Assembly (NCBI RefSeq): GCF_013280595.1
Contig: NZ_JAAATY010000020.1
Coordinates: 1 to 64,000 of the forward strand
Direction of reading: 5' to 3'
Source: Kibdelosporangium persicum
GTDB lineage: Bacteria; Actinomycetota; Actinomycetes; Mycobacteriales; Pseudonocardiaceae
DNA length: 64,000 bases
Positions 36,175-44,140 of the stretch are shown here, piece after piece. Position numbers and translations under genes: made by a program. The notes beneath the pieces are model-generated. The model searched no databases and was not told the DNA's origin. It saw only the letters and a list, made by a program, of their open reading frames with translations. Numbering within the stretch: position 1 is the first letter of the stretch; each line of letters starts with the position of its first letter.

Positions 36175-36984
36175 TCAGTCGAAGATGGCGCGGGGCCGGG
36201 CGACTTCGCGCAGCCAGCCCTCGATCTGCTGCTCCCAGTTCGTCGCGCCGAGCCGGGCGTAGTCCACGGGGAACGCGCCGATGAACGGCCGTCCCTGCGG
36301 GCCGAGGCCGCTGCCCTTGCCGACCCGGACCTTCTTCTGCACGTCCAGCACCACCTGCATCCCGGCGGACGACGCCAGGAACGTGACCGCGACCTCGAAG
36401 AACGCCTGCCCGAAGGCGGGGCTCGGGGCGAAGCGGACCTCCTGGTAGAACGGCAGCTGCTGGTCCAGCCCGGTGACCTTGTTCTTCTCCAGGCCACCGG
36501 CCCGGAACTGGAAGCCCAGGCGGCTGAACGCGTCCAGGATCCGGTGCTGGGCGGGCAGCGGCTCGATCGCGACCGCGTCGATGTCCTGCGGGTCGACCAC
36601 GGACCCGCCCAGGTCGAGCTGGGTCTGCAGACCGATGGCCATGCCGGACAGGTGCTTGCCGAGCACGGTCGTGATCGGCGTTTCCCACGGCAGGTGCACC
36701 TCGAACGGCACGGTCAGCTGCTGGCCCGCGCGCACGACCGCGTTGCTCGCCAGGTTGGTGTTCTGGAACGGCATGTCCACCAGCGAGACCGCGCCGCGCT
36801 CGTCGCTGTGCTCGACGCGGGCGAGCAGGGTCACGCCCAGGCCCTGGACTTCCTGGTCGACCTGGCCGCCGATCAGCACGATCTGCCCGCGCAACGGGCC
36901 GCCCGGCCGGACGCTGCGGTCGAGCAGCTGCGCGTCGACCTTGGCACCGCCCTGCCCGAAACTCGCCAGCACCTTGGAGAACAT
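36175..36984 (-). CDS. Spo0M-like sporulation control protein
   Basis: 269 residues from ATG 36984. Arrestin-like beta-sandwich family (SpoOM): FSKVLASFGQGGAKVDAQL start, the conserved GPLRGQIVLIGG and LPWETPITTV strands, and a C-terminal segment GRPFIGAFPVDYARLG. In Bacillus Spo0M affects entry into sporulation; in actinobacteria the role is not established. It is divergent from the DUF3039 gene, 48 bases apart. Confidence 0.8.
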   Translation of the reverse strand: MFSKVLASFGQGGAKVDAQLLDRSVRPGGPLRGQIVLIGGQVDQEVQGLGVTLLARVEHSDERGAVSLVDMPFQNTNLASNAVVRAGQQLTVPFEVHLPWETPITTVLGKHLSGMAIGLQTQLDLGGSVVDPQDIDAVAIEPLPAQHRILDAFSRLGFQFRAGGLEKNKVTGLDQQLPFYQEVRFAPSPAFGQAFFEVAVTFLASSAGMQVVLDVQKKVRVGKGSGLGPQGRPFIGAFPVDYARLGATNWEQQIEGWLREVARPRAIFD

Positions 36985-37032
36985 GCGCGCATCTAACCAG
37001 GGTTCGGCCGGGTTTGATGCAGAATTGGTGCC

Positions 37033-37278
37033 GTGAGTACCTCCACCCAGACGCTGCCTGACGTCGACACCAGGGACTCGACCGGTGACGACACGCCGAA
37101 GATGTTCCACTACGTGCAGAAGAACAAGATCGCCGAGAGTGCCGTGATGGGCACCGTGGTGGTCGCGCTCTGCGGCGAAGTGTTCCCGGTGACCCGGTCG
37201 CCGAAGCCGGGCTCGCCGGTCTGCCCGGAGTGCAAGCGCATCTTCGACGGCCTCAAGCCGGGCGGCGGCGACAAGTAG
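37033..37278 (+). CDS. DUF3039 small zinc-ribbon protein
   Basis: 81 residues from GTG 37033. H26, C47, C64 and C67 (CGEVF, then CPECKR) could hold one zinc ion. It matches the actinobacterial DUF3039 family, function unknown, found near sigB in Mycobacterium. A strong terminator follows. Confidence 0.8.
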   Translation: MSTSTQTLPDVDTRDSTGDDTPKMFHYVQKNKIAESAVMGTVVVALCGEVFPVTRSPKPGSPVCPECKRIFDGLKPGGGDK

Positions 37279-37289
37279 GACCCGCGTGC

Positions 37290-37327
37290 GAAGGGCACCT
37301 TCACGCCGGGGCGTGAAGGTGCCCTTC
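37290..37327 (+). terminator. Strong hairpin terminator after DUF3039
   Basis: A perfect 16-bp stem (GAAGGGCACCTTCACG at 37290-37305 with 37312-37327) and a 6-nt loop, 12 bases after the stop codon. Confidence 0.8.
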
Positions 37328-37338
37328 CCTGCGGTTCT

Positions 37339-37506
37339 CTAGGCCGTGTATCGATGTCCCCGTTCGATGAGAGGCGGGATCGGGGTGGTTCCTGGCGTCG
37401 CTGCGGGAACGCCGCGAATACTGGTTGTCTTTGGGCGTTTCCGCAGTGGCGCCAGGGGCCGCATCCGGCCCGGCTATCGCGAACGGGGCTTTGATACACG
37501 GCCTAG
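37339..37506. mobile_element. MITE copy 2 (160 bp between CTAG repeats)
   Basis: Second copy of the element at 9179-9346, same orientation and same 160-bp length (37343-37502), flanked by CTAG (37339-37342, 37503-37506). Inverted-repeat ends begin GCCGTGTATCGATGTCCCCG and, inwards from the right, GCCGTGTATCAAAGCCCCG. The right CTAG provides the TAG stop of the RND pump gene on the minus strand. Confidence 0.85.
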
Positions 37507-40500
37507 TCCACGCCCGCCGGGACCCGGCGCTCGATCCTGGTCTCCCGCCTGGCGGCGCGCTTGTCGCGGGAGCGTTCCTTGACCCGCTCGACCATCGTGT
37601 ACAGCGTCGGGACCAGCACCAGCGTCAGCAGCGTCGAGCTGATCAGGCCGCCGATCACGACCAGCGCGAGCGGCTTGCCGATGAACGCGCCCTCGCCGGT
37701 CACGCCGAACGCCATCGGCGCCAACGCGAAGATCGTCGCCGCCGCGGTCATCAGGATCGGCCGCAGCCTGCGCCTGCCGCCTTCGACCACCGCGTCCTGG
37801 ATGCTCATGCCCTGCGCGCGGTACTGGTTGATCAGGTCGATCAGCACGATCGCGTTCGTCACCACGATGCCCACCAGCATCAGCAACCCGATCATCGCGG
37901 GCAGCCCGAGCGCGGTGCCGGTGACCAGCAGCAGGCCGAACGCGCCGGTCGCCGCGAACGGGATGGACACCAGCAGGATCAGCGGCTGCACGAAGCTGCG
38001 GAAGGTGGCCACCATGATCGAGAACACGATCACGATCGCGGCGAGCAACGCCAGGCCCAGGTCACCGAACGCCTCCTGCTGGTCCGCGCTCACCCCGCCG
38101 ATCGTGTAGGTCGCGCCGCCTGCCAGTCGCAGGCTCTTCAACGCGGCGTCCAGTTCGGTGTTGACCGTGCCGAGGTCCTTGCCGACCGGCTTGGCGGTGA
38201 CGGACGCGCTGCGTTCCGCGTCGCTGCGCTTGATCACCACCGGTCCCTCGACCGTCTCGACCTTCGCGATCCGCTCCAGCGGCACCACACCGGCCGGCGT
38301 GACCACCGGCAGCGCCCTGATCGCGGCGACGTCCTTCGGCGGTGCGCCGGACCGCAGCACGAGCTGCTGCCGCTCGCCCGCGATGGACACCTCCGCGACC
38401 GGGAACCCGGCGATCGCCTGGCTGGTCAGCTGTCCGACGGTCTCGGTGCTGAGCCCGGCGGCCGCGGCGGCGCGTTCGTCCACGTCGATCTGCACCCGTG
38501 GCGCGCTGACCGCGAGATCGCTGGTGACCTCGGAGAGGCCGGACACGCCCGCGACCTTCGCACGCACCTGCTCGGTCGCGGCCCGCAACGCCTCCGCGGT
38601 GGGTGCCTTGACGTCGACGGTCACCGTGTTGCTGCCGAAGCCGCTCGCCTCGGCACCGACTTTGATCTCGCCGACGCCCGGCTGCGCGGTGATCTGCTTG
38701 AGCAGCCGGTCCTCCAGCGCCTTGATGTCCGTGCCTTTGCGCACGGTCACCTGGAACTGGCTCTCGGCGGAGACCTGGCCGGTGAATCCGGGCTCCGAGC
38801 CGATCGTGACCTGGTAGGCCTCGACCTCGCCGGCCGACGCGAGCGCGCTCTCGACCTTCTTGGCCGCCTCGTCGCGCGTGGCGATACTGCTGCCCGGCGG
38901 CAGTTTCTGGCTGATGTTCATGCTCGTCGAGCCGGAGTCGTCGAGGAAGTTCGTGTCCAGCCTGGACAGCAGGCCGAACGTGCCGCCGAGGATCACCAAC
39001 GCGATCAGCAACGTGGTCAGCCTGCGCCGGGTGGCGAACCGGATCACCGGCACGTACGAGCGCTGCAGGATACTGCGGCGCTCCTTGGCCTCGGCCTGCT
39101 CGCGGATGGCTTCGGCGTCCTCGCCTGCCTTGGGCGGCTTGAGGAACCAGTACGCCAGCACCGGCACGATCGTCAGCGACACGAGCAGGGAAGCCAGCAA
39201 CGCCACCGTGATCGTGATCGCGAACGGGGAGAACAACTGCCCGGTGATACCGCCGACGAACGCGATCGGCAGGAACACCGCGACCGTGGTGAGAGTGGAC
39301 GCGGTCACCGCGCCGGCGACCTCACGCACACCGTCCAGCACCGCGCGCTGCTTGCCTTCGCCGTATGCCAAATGCCGTTTTATGTTCTCCAGTACCACGA
39401 TCGAGTCGTCGACCACCCGGCCGACCGCGATCGTCAGCGCCCCCAGCGTCAACAGGTTCAGCGACAGGTCGCCGGTCCACAACGCCAGCAGCGCCACCAG
39501 GACCGACAACGGGATGGACACCGCGGTGACCAAAGTGGACCGGACGGAAAGCAGGAACAGCAGGATCACCACGACCGCGAACACCAGGCCGAGCAGGCCC
39601 TCGGTGGTCAGGCCGTTGACCGCCTCCTCGATGTACGGGCCCTGGTCGAAGATCACCGTCAGGTCCGCGCCGACCGCCTGGCCGAGGCTGCCGAGCTTGT
39701 CCCGCACGGCATGGGAGATCTCGACGGCGTTGCCGTCGGCCGTCATCATGATCGCGATGCCCAGGCTCGGCTTGCCGTTGGTCCGCGTCACCGAAGTCGC
39801 CGACGCCAGTTGCGGTTCGACCGTCGCGACATCCGCCAGCCGAACCGGCTGGCGTGCGCCGGACAAGTACATGTTCCGCAACGCGTCCACGGATTCAAGC
39901 TGTCCACCGACCTGGACGGTCAGCGTCCGGTCGCCCTCGGTGAGCGCGCCCGCCGGAACCGGCTTGCCCACCGACTGCAACGCGCCGATCAGCGCGGCCG
40001 GCTGCACACCGGCGCCCGCGAGCTTGGCGTAGTCCAGGGTGATGGTGACGGTTTCGTTGGCCGCGCCGGTGACGCGCACGTCCCGTACGCCGCTGATCTT
40101 CTTCAGCTCCGGCACGGTCTCGGCGGCCAGCCGGTCCGCGAGTTGGCGCTGATCACCCGTCGTGCCCGCGGCGAGCAGCACGGCCGGGAAGTCCTCGGTG
40201 CTGCCCGCGGTCACGGTCGGACGGACGTTCTGCGGCAACTGCGTGCCGAGCCGGTTGATGGACTGCTGCATGCGGTCCACCGCGCGGTCCATGTCCGTGC
40301 CGAACTTGAACTGCGCCACGATCGACGCGACGCCTTCGGCGGACTCGGAAGTGACCTCCTCCAGCCCTTCGACGCCCTGCAGGCTGCCTTCGATCGGCTC
40401 GGTGACCTGCGCCGCGACGATGTCCGGCGCCGCACCGGGATACGGCGCGACGATCACCGCCGTCGGCGGCTGGAAAGACGGAAAGAGCTGTTGTTTCAAC

Positions 40501-40595
40501 GACGGCACGGCGAACGCGCCGAACCCGATGACCGCGAGCGTGATCAGCCCGATCAGGCTCCGGTTGGCGAGACTCAATCGCGCCAGCAACCACAC
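37503..40595 (-). CDS. AcrB-like RND efflux transporter
   Basis: 1030 residues, full length for the HAE family, with twelve membrane helices in two halves and two large extracytoplasmic domains (about 40-330 and 550-850). N-terminal FPSFQPPTAVIVAPYPGAAP and the central double aspartate in VGRVVDDSIVVLENI (proton relay) are diagnostic. Gram-negative relatives pump drugs with a membrane-fusion adaptor and outer-membrane channel; no adaptor gene is adjacent, as usual in Gram-positive phyla, so substrate and partners are open. The GTG start is preceded by GAGGGGG inside a short hairpin and by a terminator-like structure; its TAG stop belongs to the MITE border. Confidence 0.88.
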   Translation of the reverse strand: MWLLARLSLANRSLIGLITLAVIGFGAFAVPSLKQQLFPSFQPPTAVIVAPYPGAAPDIVAAQVTEPIEGSLQGVEGLEEVTSESAEGVASIVAQFKFGTDMDRAVDRMQQSINRLGTQLPQNVRPTVTAGSTEDFPAVLLAAGTTGDQRQLADRLAAETVPELKKISGVRDVRVTGAANETVTITLDYAKLAGAGVQPAALIGALQSVGKPVPAGALTEGDRTLTVQVGGQLESVDALRNMYLSGARQPVRLADVATVEPQLASATSVTRTNGKPSLGIAIMMTADGNAVEISHAVRDKLGSLGQAVGADLTVIFDQGPYIEEAVNGLTTEGLLGLVFAVVVILLFLLSVRSTLVTAVSIPLSVLVALLALWTGDLSLNLLTLGALTIAVGRVVDDSIVVLENIKRHLAYGEGKQRAVLDGVREVAGAVTASTLTTVAVFLPIAFVGGITGQLFSPFAITITVALLASLLVSLTIVPVLAYWFLKPPKAGEDAEAIREQAEAKERRSILQRSYVPVIRFATRRRLTTLLIALVILGGTFGLLSRLDTNFLDDSGSTSMNISQKLPPGSSIATRDEAAKKVESALASAGEVEAYQVTIGSEPGFTGQVSAESQFQVTVRKGTDIKALEDRLLKQITAQPGVGEIKVGAEASGFGSNTVTVDVKAPTAEALRAATEQVRAKVAGVSGLSEVTSDLAVSAPRVQIDVDERAAAAAGLSTETVGQLTSQAIAGFPVAEVSIAGERQQLVLRSGAPPKDVAAIRALPVVTPAGVVPLERIAKVETVEGPVVIKRSDAERSASVTAKPVGKDLGTVNTELDAALKSLRLAGGATYTIGGVSADQQEAFGDLGLALLAAIVIVFSIMVATFRSFVQPLILLVSIPFAATGAFGLLLVTGTALGLPAMIGLLMLVGIVVTNAIVLIDLINQYRAQGMSIQDAVVEGGRRRLRPILMTAAATIFALAPMAFGVTGEGAFIGKPLALVVIGGLISSTLLTLVLVPTLYTMVERVKERSRDKRAARRETRIERRVPAGVD

Positions 40596-40605
40596 GGTGG
40601 ATCGT

Positions 40606-40704
40606 CCCCCTCAGGAAAAATGAGGGAGCCTGCGGCCGGCAAGGGTTGCCCTCCCGTGCCGGCGCAGGCTCCTGCAACACATCGCCCGGTGCCCCTGGGG
40701 CGAT
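40606..40704 (-). promoter_or_regulatory. Three-hairpin leader or terminator before the RND pump
   Basis: Minus-strand order: hairpin 1 CATCGCCC/GGGCGATG (40697-40704 with 40679-40686); hairpin 2, a GGAGCCTGCG-CCGGCA stem (40625-40672, one bulge) followed by CTCATTTTTCC, an intrinsic terminator; hairpin 3 CCCTCA/TGAGGG (40608-40626), whose arm covers the pump ribosome site. It is either the yihY terminator or an attenuator controlling the pump. Confidence 0.55.
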
Positions 40705-40770
40705 GGCCCTGAGCCTGGCATAGGGACTCGCTCATCAGCATGCACCCATGGCCTGACTTGCGAGTCGTCC

Positions 40771-41805
40771 CTAGGGATGAGTTTTTGTTGACCGCGGGGA
40801 TGACTCCGGACGGCCGAACTCGTACGAACTCCCCTTGGCCGAACCGTCCGAACGGATGTGCTCGGCCACCCGCTCCATCTCCAGCCGCCGCCACCGGCGC
40901 CGCTGACGCCTGGTCATCTTGGCGGGCCACAACTCCTGGATGGCGGCGTTGAAGTGCGCGCCGAGCACGATCGCGAAGCCGATGAAGAAAGTGAACAGTA
41001 GCAAGGCGATGGGCGTGGCGAGCGCGCCGTACGTGTAGCCGGTCGTGGTGATCCACGAGATGTACAACCGCAGCAGGCTGCTGGCGAGCATGAACACGGC
41101 GACGGCGAGCACGGCACCGGGCACACCGCGGTGCCACGGCAGTTTGCGCGGTAACGCGAGCTTGTACAACGTCGTTACCGCGAGCAGCGCGAGGATGCCG
41201 AGAGTGGGGTAGTACAACAGGTCGACGTAGAACTCGACCTGTCCGCGCCACGACGACGGGAAGAAGTTCGGCAGGATGTCCGGGCCCAGCGCCAGCAGCG
41301 GCAGCCCGACGATCAGGCCGACCAGGCTGACCATGTACAGCAGCAGCGCGAAGATGCGCTGCCACACCGGGTTGCGCACGGTGTACTGGTCGTGCGCGGA
41401 CGTGATCGCGTCGACGAACGACGCCATCGCCGACGAACCGGCCCACAGCGAGATCAGGAAGCCGATCGAGACGACCTCACCGCGGCCGGTGCGCAGGATG
41501 TCCTCGACCGTCGGCGTGACGATGTCCCTGACCACGTTGTCGCTGAAGATCGTGTACGAGAAGCTTACGATCCTGTCCTGGGCCTGGTCCAGGATGTTCG
41601 GGCCGAACCAGCCGGAGACGTACCCGAGCGAGCCGAGCAGGCCGAGCAGCAGCGGCGGCAGCGACAGCGTCTGCCAGAACGCCGCCTCCGCGGCCTCCGA
41701 GAAGATGCTGCCGTCCCATGCCCGCGACAAGGTGCGCTTGAGCAGCCCGCCAGGGCCCCGGCGCGGTGCCGCGCCGTTGCCCGCCTGCGGATGCTGGTCG
41801 CTCAT
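40771..41805 (-). CDS. YihY/BrkB-family membrane protein
   Basis: 344 residues from ATG 41805; an ATG at 41820 is an alternative. Six or more membrane helices starting near residue 47, with the family motifs WAGSSAMASFVDAI and GALATPIALLLFTFFIGFAIVLGAHFN, and a basic C-terminal tail. Often mis-annotated as RNase BN; function unknown, possibly transport. It occupies the position of the YihY gene between sigA and sigB in Mycobacterium. Confidence 0.8.
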   Translation of the reverse strand: MSDQHPQAGNGAAPRRGPGGLLKRTLSRAWDGSIFSEAAEAAFWQTLSLPPLLLGLLGSLGYVSGWFGPNILDQAQDRIVSFSYTIFSDNVVRDIVTPTVEDILRTGRGEVVSIGFLISLWAGSSAMASFVDAITSAHDQYTVRNPVWQRIFALLLYMVSLVGLIVGLPLLALGPDILPNFFPSSWRGQVEFYVDLLYYPTLGILALLAVTTLYKLALPRKLPWHRGVPGAVLAVAVFMLASSLLRLYISWITTTGYTYGALATPIALLLFTFFIGFAIVLGAHFNAAIQELWPAKMTRRQRRRWRRLEMERVAEHIRSDGSAKGSSYEFGRPESSPRSTKTHP

Positions 41806-41974
41806 GACAGTCCCAAGCATGGTCCATGGATCGTGATTTGGCCGACTCGACCCGCCTGTCGACCGGTGACCGCGCGGCACGCGCGGCGGCCGGAAGGTAG
41901 GCTGCGGAGGCCCTCAACGAGTCCGGCGGGACACGCCCTGAGGGCATTCGTGCGAGAAAGGAGCCGAGAGTTTC

Positions 41975-43720
41975 GTGGTAGCGCCCGACTACGCACCCCC
42001 GGCTCAGCCCACTCCGCCCGCCCAGCGCCCGCTGCGTGCATGGCAGCGGCGCGCGATCACGAAGTACCTGGCGGCCAGGCCGAAGGACTTCCTCGCGGTG
42101 GCGACGCCGGGTGCCGGTAAAACGGTGTTCGGCCTGCGGCTGGCCCTGGAACTGCTGGCGGACCGGACGGTCGAGGCGATCACGATCGTCGCGCCGACCG
42201 AGCACCTCAAGCACCAGTGGGCGGCCTCGGCGACGAACTTCGGCATCCCGATCGACTCGAACTTCACCAACACCCAGGGCCAGACCTCGCGTGACTACCG
42301 GGGTGTGGCGGTGACCTACGCCCAGGTCGCGGCGCACCCGACGCTGCACCGCGTGCGCACGGAGAACCGCAAGACCCTGGTGATCCTGGACGAGATCCAC
42401 CACGGCGGCGACGCGAAGTCGTGGGGTGACGCGATCCGCGAGGCCTTCACCCCGGCGGTCCGCCGCCTGGCGCTGACGGGAACGCCGTTCCGTAGCGACG
42501 ATTCGCCGATCCCGTTCGTCAACTACGAGCCTGACGGCTCCGGTCACATGCGCAGCGTCGCCGACCACACCTACGGCTACTCCGACGCTCTGCGCGACGG
42601 CGTGGTCCGTCCGGTCATCTTCATGGCGTACTCCGGTGAGGCCTCCTGGCGCACGAGCGCGGGGGACGAGTTCACCGCGCGCCTCGGCGAACCGATGACG
42701 CAGGAGCAAACCGCACGCGCGTGGCGCACCGCGCTGGATCCCAGTGGCGAATGGATGCCAGCTGTGTTGAACGCGGCGGACGTACGGCTGCGGCAGTTGC
42801 GCGCGGGTGGCGTGCCCGACGCCGGTGGTCTCGTGATCGCGTCCGACCAGACCACGGCCCGTGAGTACGCCAAGATCCTGCACCGCACGACCGGCGACGA
42901 ACCGACCGTGGTGTTGTCGGACGACCCGAAGGCCTCGGCGAACATCAAGAAGTTCGCGGAGTCCGACGACCGCTGGCTCGTGGCGGTCCGGATGGTGTCC
43001 GAAGGCGTCGACGTGCCGCGCCTGGCTGTCGGCGTCTACGCGACCAGCGCCTCCACGCCGCTCTACTTCGCCCAGGCGATCGGCCGTTTCGTGCGAGCCC
43101 GGCGGCAGGGCGAGACCGCGAGCGTGTTCCTGCCCAGCGTGCCCGTGCTGCTGGAACTCGCGAGCCAGATGGAGGCCCAGCGCGACCACGTCCTCGGCAA
43201 GCCGCACCGCGAGAAGGACGGCTGGGACGACGAGCTGGTGGCGGCGGCCAACCGGACCGAGGACGAACCCGGCGAGGAAGAGAAGGCCTTCACCTCCCTG
43301 GGCGCCTCGGCCGAACTGGACCAGGTGATCTACGAAGGCTCGTCCTTCGGCACGGCGGCGGGCGTCGGCTCCGAGGAGGAACAGGACTACCTCGGCCTGC
43401 CCGGCCTGCTGGACCCCGAGCAGGTCCGGACTTTGTTGCAGCAGCGCCAGGAGAAGCAACTGGCCTCCCGCTCCCGCAAACACGCCGAACAAGCCGCCCA
43501 GCCGGTCGCGCCCGTCGAAACCCGCCCCCAGACGGTGCAGGAACGCCTGCACGGCCTGCGCAGGGAACTCAACACGCTGGTCGCGATGTTCCACCACCGC
43601 ACCGGCAAACCGCACGGCGTCATCCACGGCGACCTACGCCGCCAGTGCGGCGGCCCGCCGACCGCCATGGCCTCGGTCGAACAGCTCGAGGAACGAATCG
43701 CGACCCTCCGCTCCTGGTGA
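41975..43720 (+). CDS. Superfamily 2 DEAD/DEAH-type helicase
   Basis: 581 residues from GTG 41975. Helicase core: Q-like RAWQRRAI, Walker A TPGAGKT (about 44-50), motif II DEIHH, motif III LTGTPFRSD, and helicase C with VSEGVDVPR and motif VI QAIGRFVRARR. This order is that of XPB/type III restriction-like SF2 enzymes. The C-terminal 150 residues (acidic EDEPGEEEK stretch, then a helical region ending in LEERIATLRSW) are not a domain I know. No nuclease or methylase gene is next to it, so a restriction role is unlikely; DNA repair or RNA work is possible. Confidence 0.82.
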   Translation: MVAPDYAPPAQPTPPAQRPLRAWQRRAITKYLAARPKDFLAVATPGAGKTVFGLRLALELLADRTVEAITIVAPTEHLKHQWAASATNFGIPIDSNFTNTQGQTSRDYRGVAVTYAQVAAHPTLHRVRTENRKTLVILDEIHHGGDAKSWGDAIREAFTPAVRRLALTGTPFRSDDSPIPFVNYEPDGSGHMRSVADHTYGYSDALRDGVVRPVIFMAYSGEASWRTSAGDEFTARLGEPMTQEQTARAWRTALDPSGEWMPAVLNAADVRLRQLRAGGVPDAGGLVIASDQTTAREYAKILHRTTGDEPTVVLSDDPKASANIKKFAESDDRWLVAVRMVSEGVDVPRLAVGVYATSASTPLYFAQAIGRFVRARRQGETASVFLPSVPVLLELASQMEAQRDHVLGKPHREKDGWDDELVAAANRTEDEPGEEEKAFTSLGASAELDQVIYEGSSFGTAAGVGSEEEQDYLGLPGLLDPEQVRTLLQQRQEKQLASRSRKHAEQAAQPVAPVETRPQTVQERLHGLRRELNTLVAMFHHRTGKPHGVIHGDLRRQCGGPPTAMASVEQLEERIATLRSW

Positions 43721-43838
43721 GTTTGTTGCGGCTCAGTCCGGCTCCGCTTCCCGCATGACTGCCAGCGCCGTGGTAAAAGCAGGCTCACCTGGACTTTTGC
43801 CGTTCGCCCGCCGTACGGCGAGATCCGGGCATCCGCGC

Positions 43839-43857
43839 TAGTTTGTTGGCGGGCAAC
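43839..43857. promoter_or_regulatory. XylR-like operator, distal
   Basis: TAGTTTGTTGGCGGGCAAC resembles the Bacillus XylR operator (TTAGTTTGTT...CAACAAACTAA). Extra half-sites AGTTTGTTG (43720-43728) and GCAACAAA (43895-43902) flank it. The 420-bp gap 43721-44140 holds these sites and no gene. Confidence 0.5.
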
Positions 43858-44095
43858 CCGGATTGACGGTATTTGGTGTGTCACACCCGTCCGACGCAAC
43901 AAATTCGACACTGGAGTGGGACACGCGGTGTCCAGTTGGTCCGTTTCCCGAGGTCCGGCCACTCACCGCTGGTGATTGCGTCGTCACTGTTCAGGGCGTT
44001 GAGGCCCTTCGGTTACGTCGTCGTTGCCACTTCGTATCCCGGAAAAGTGTCTGAATCGAATCAGTGTGCTTCCAGTCACCTGGGTGGCGGGCATA

Positions 44096-44112
44096 TGTTG
44101 TGGCGCACAACA
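44096..44112. promoter_or_regulatory. ROK-repressor operator overlapping the xyl promoter
   Basis: TGTTGTG-GCG-CACAACA, a perfect 7-3-7 palindrome, 28 bases before the xylF start. A possible -10 TATGTT (44094-44099) overlaps it, so a bound repressor would exclude RNA polymerase. Confidence 0.6.
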
Positions 44113-44140
44113 TTTTCGAGTCCCACTGGAAGGACGACGA

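Noticed and set aside
37425-40712. Open frame of about 1095 codons on the plus strand opposite the RND pump
   Set aside because: Same codon-bias shadow effect, extremely rich in Arg, His, Asp and Gln; the RND reading on the other strand has all family motifs.
41975-43720. SF2 helicase as part of a phage defence system
   Set aside because: No nuclease, methylase or other defence partner adjacent; neighbours are housekeeping or sugar-uptake genes.
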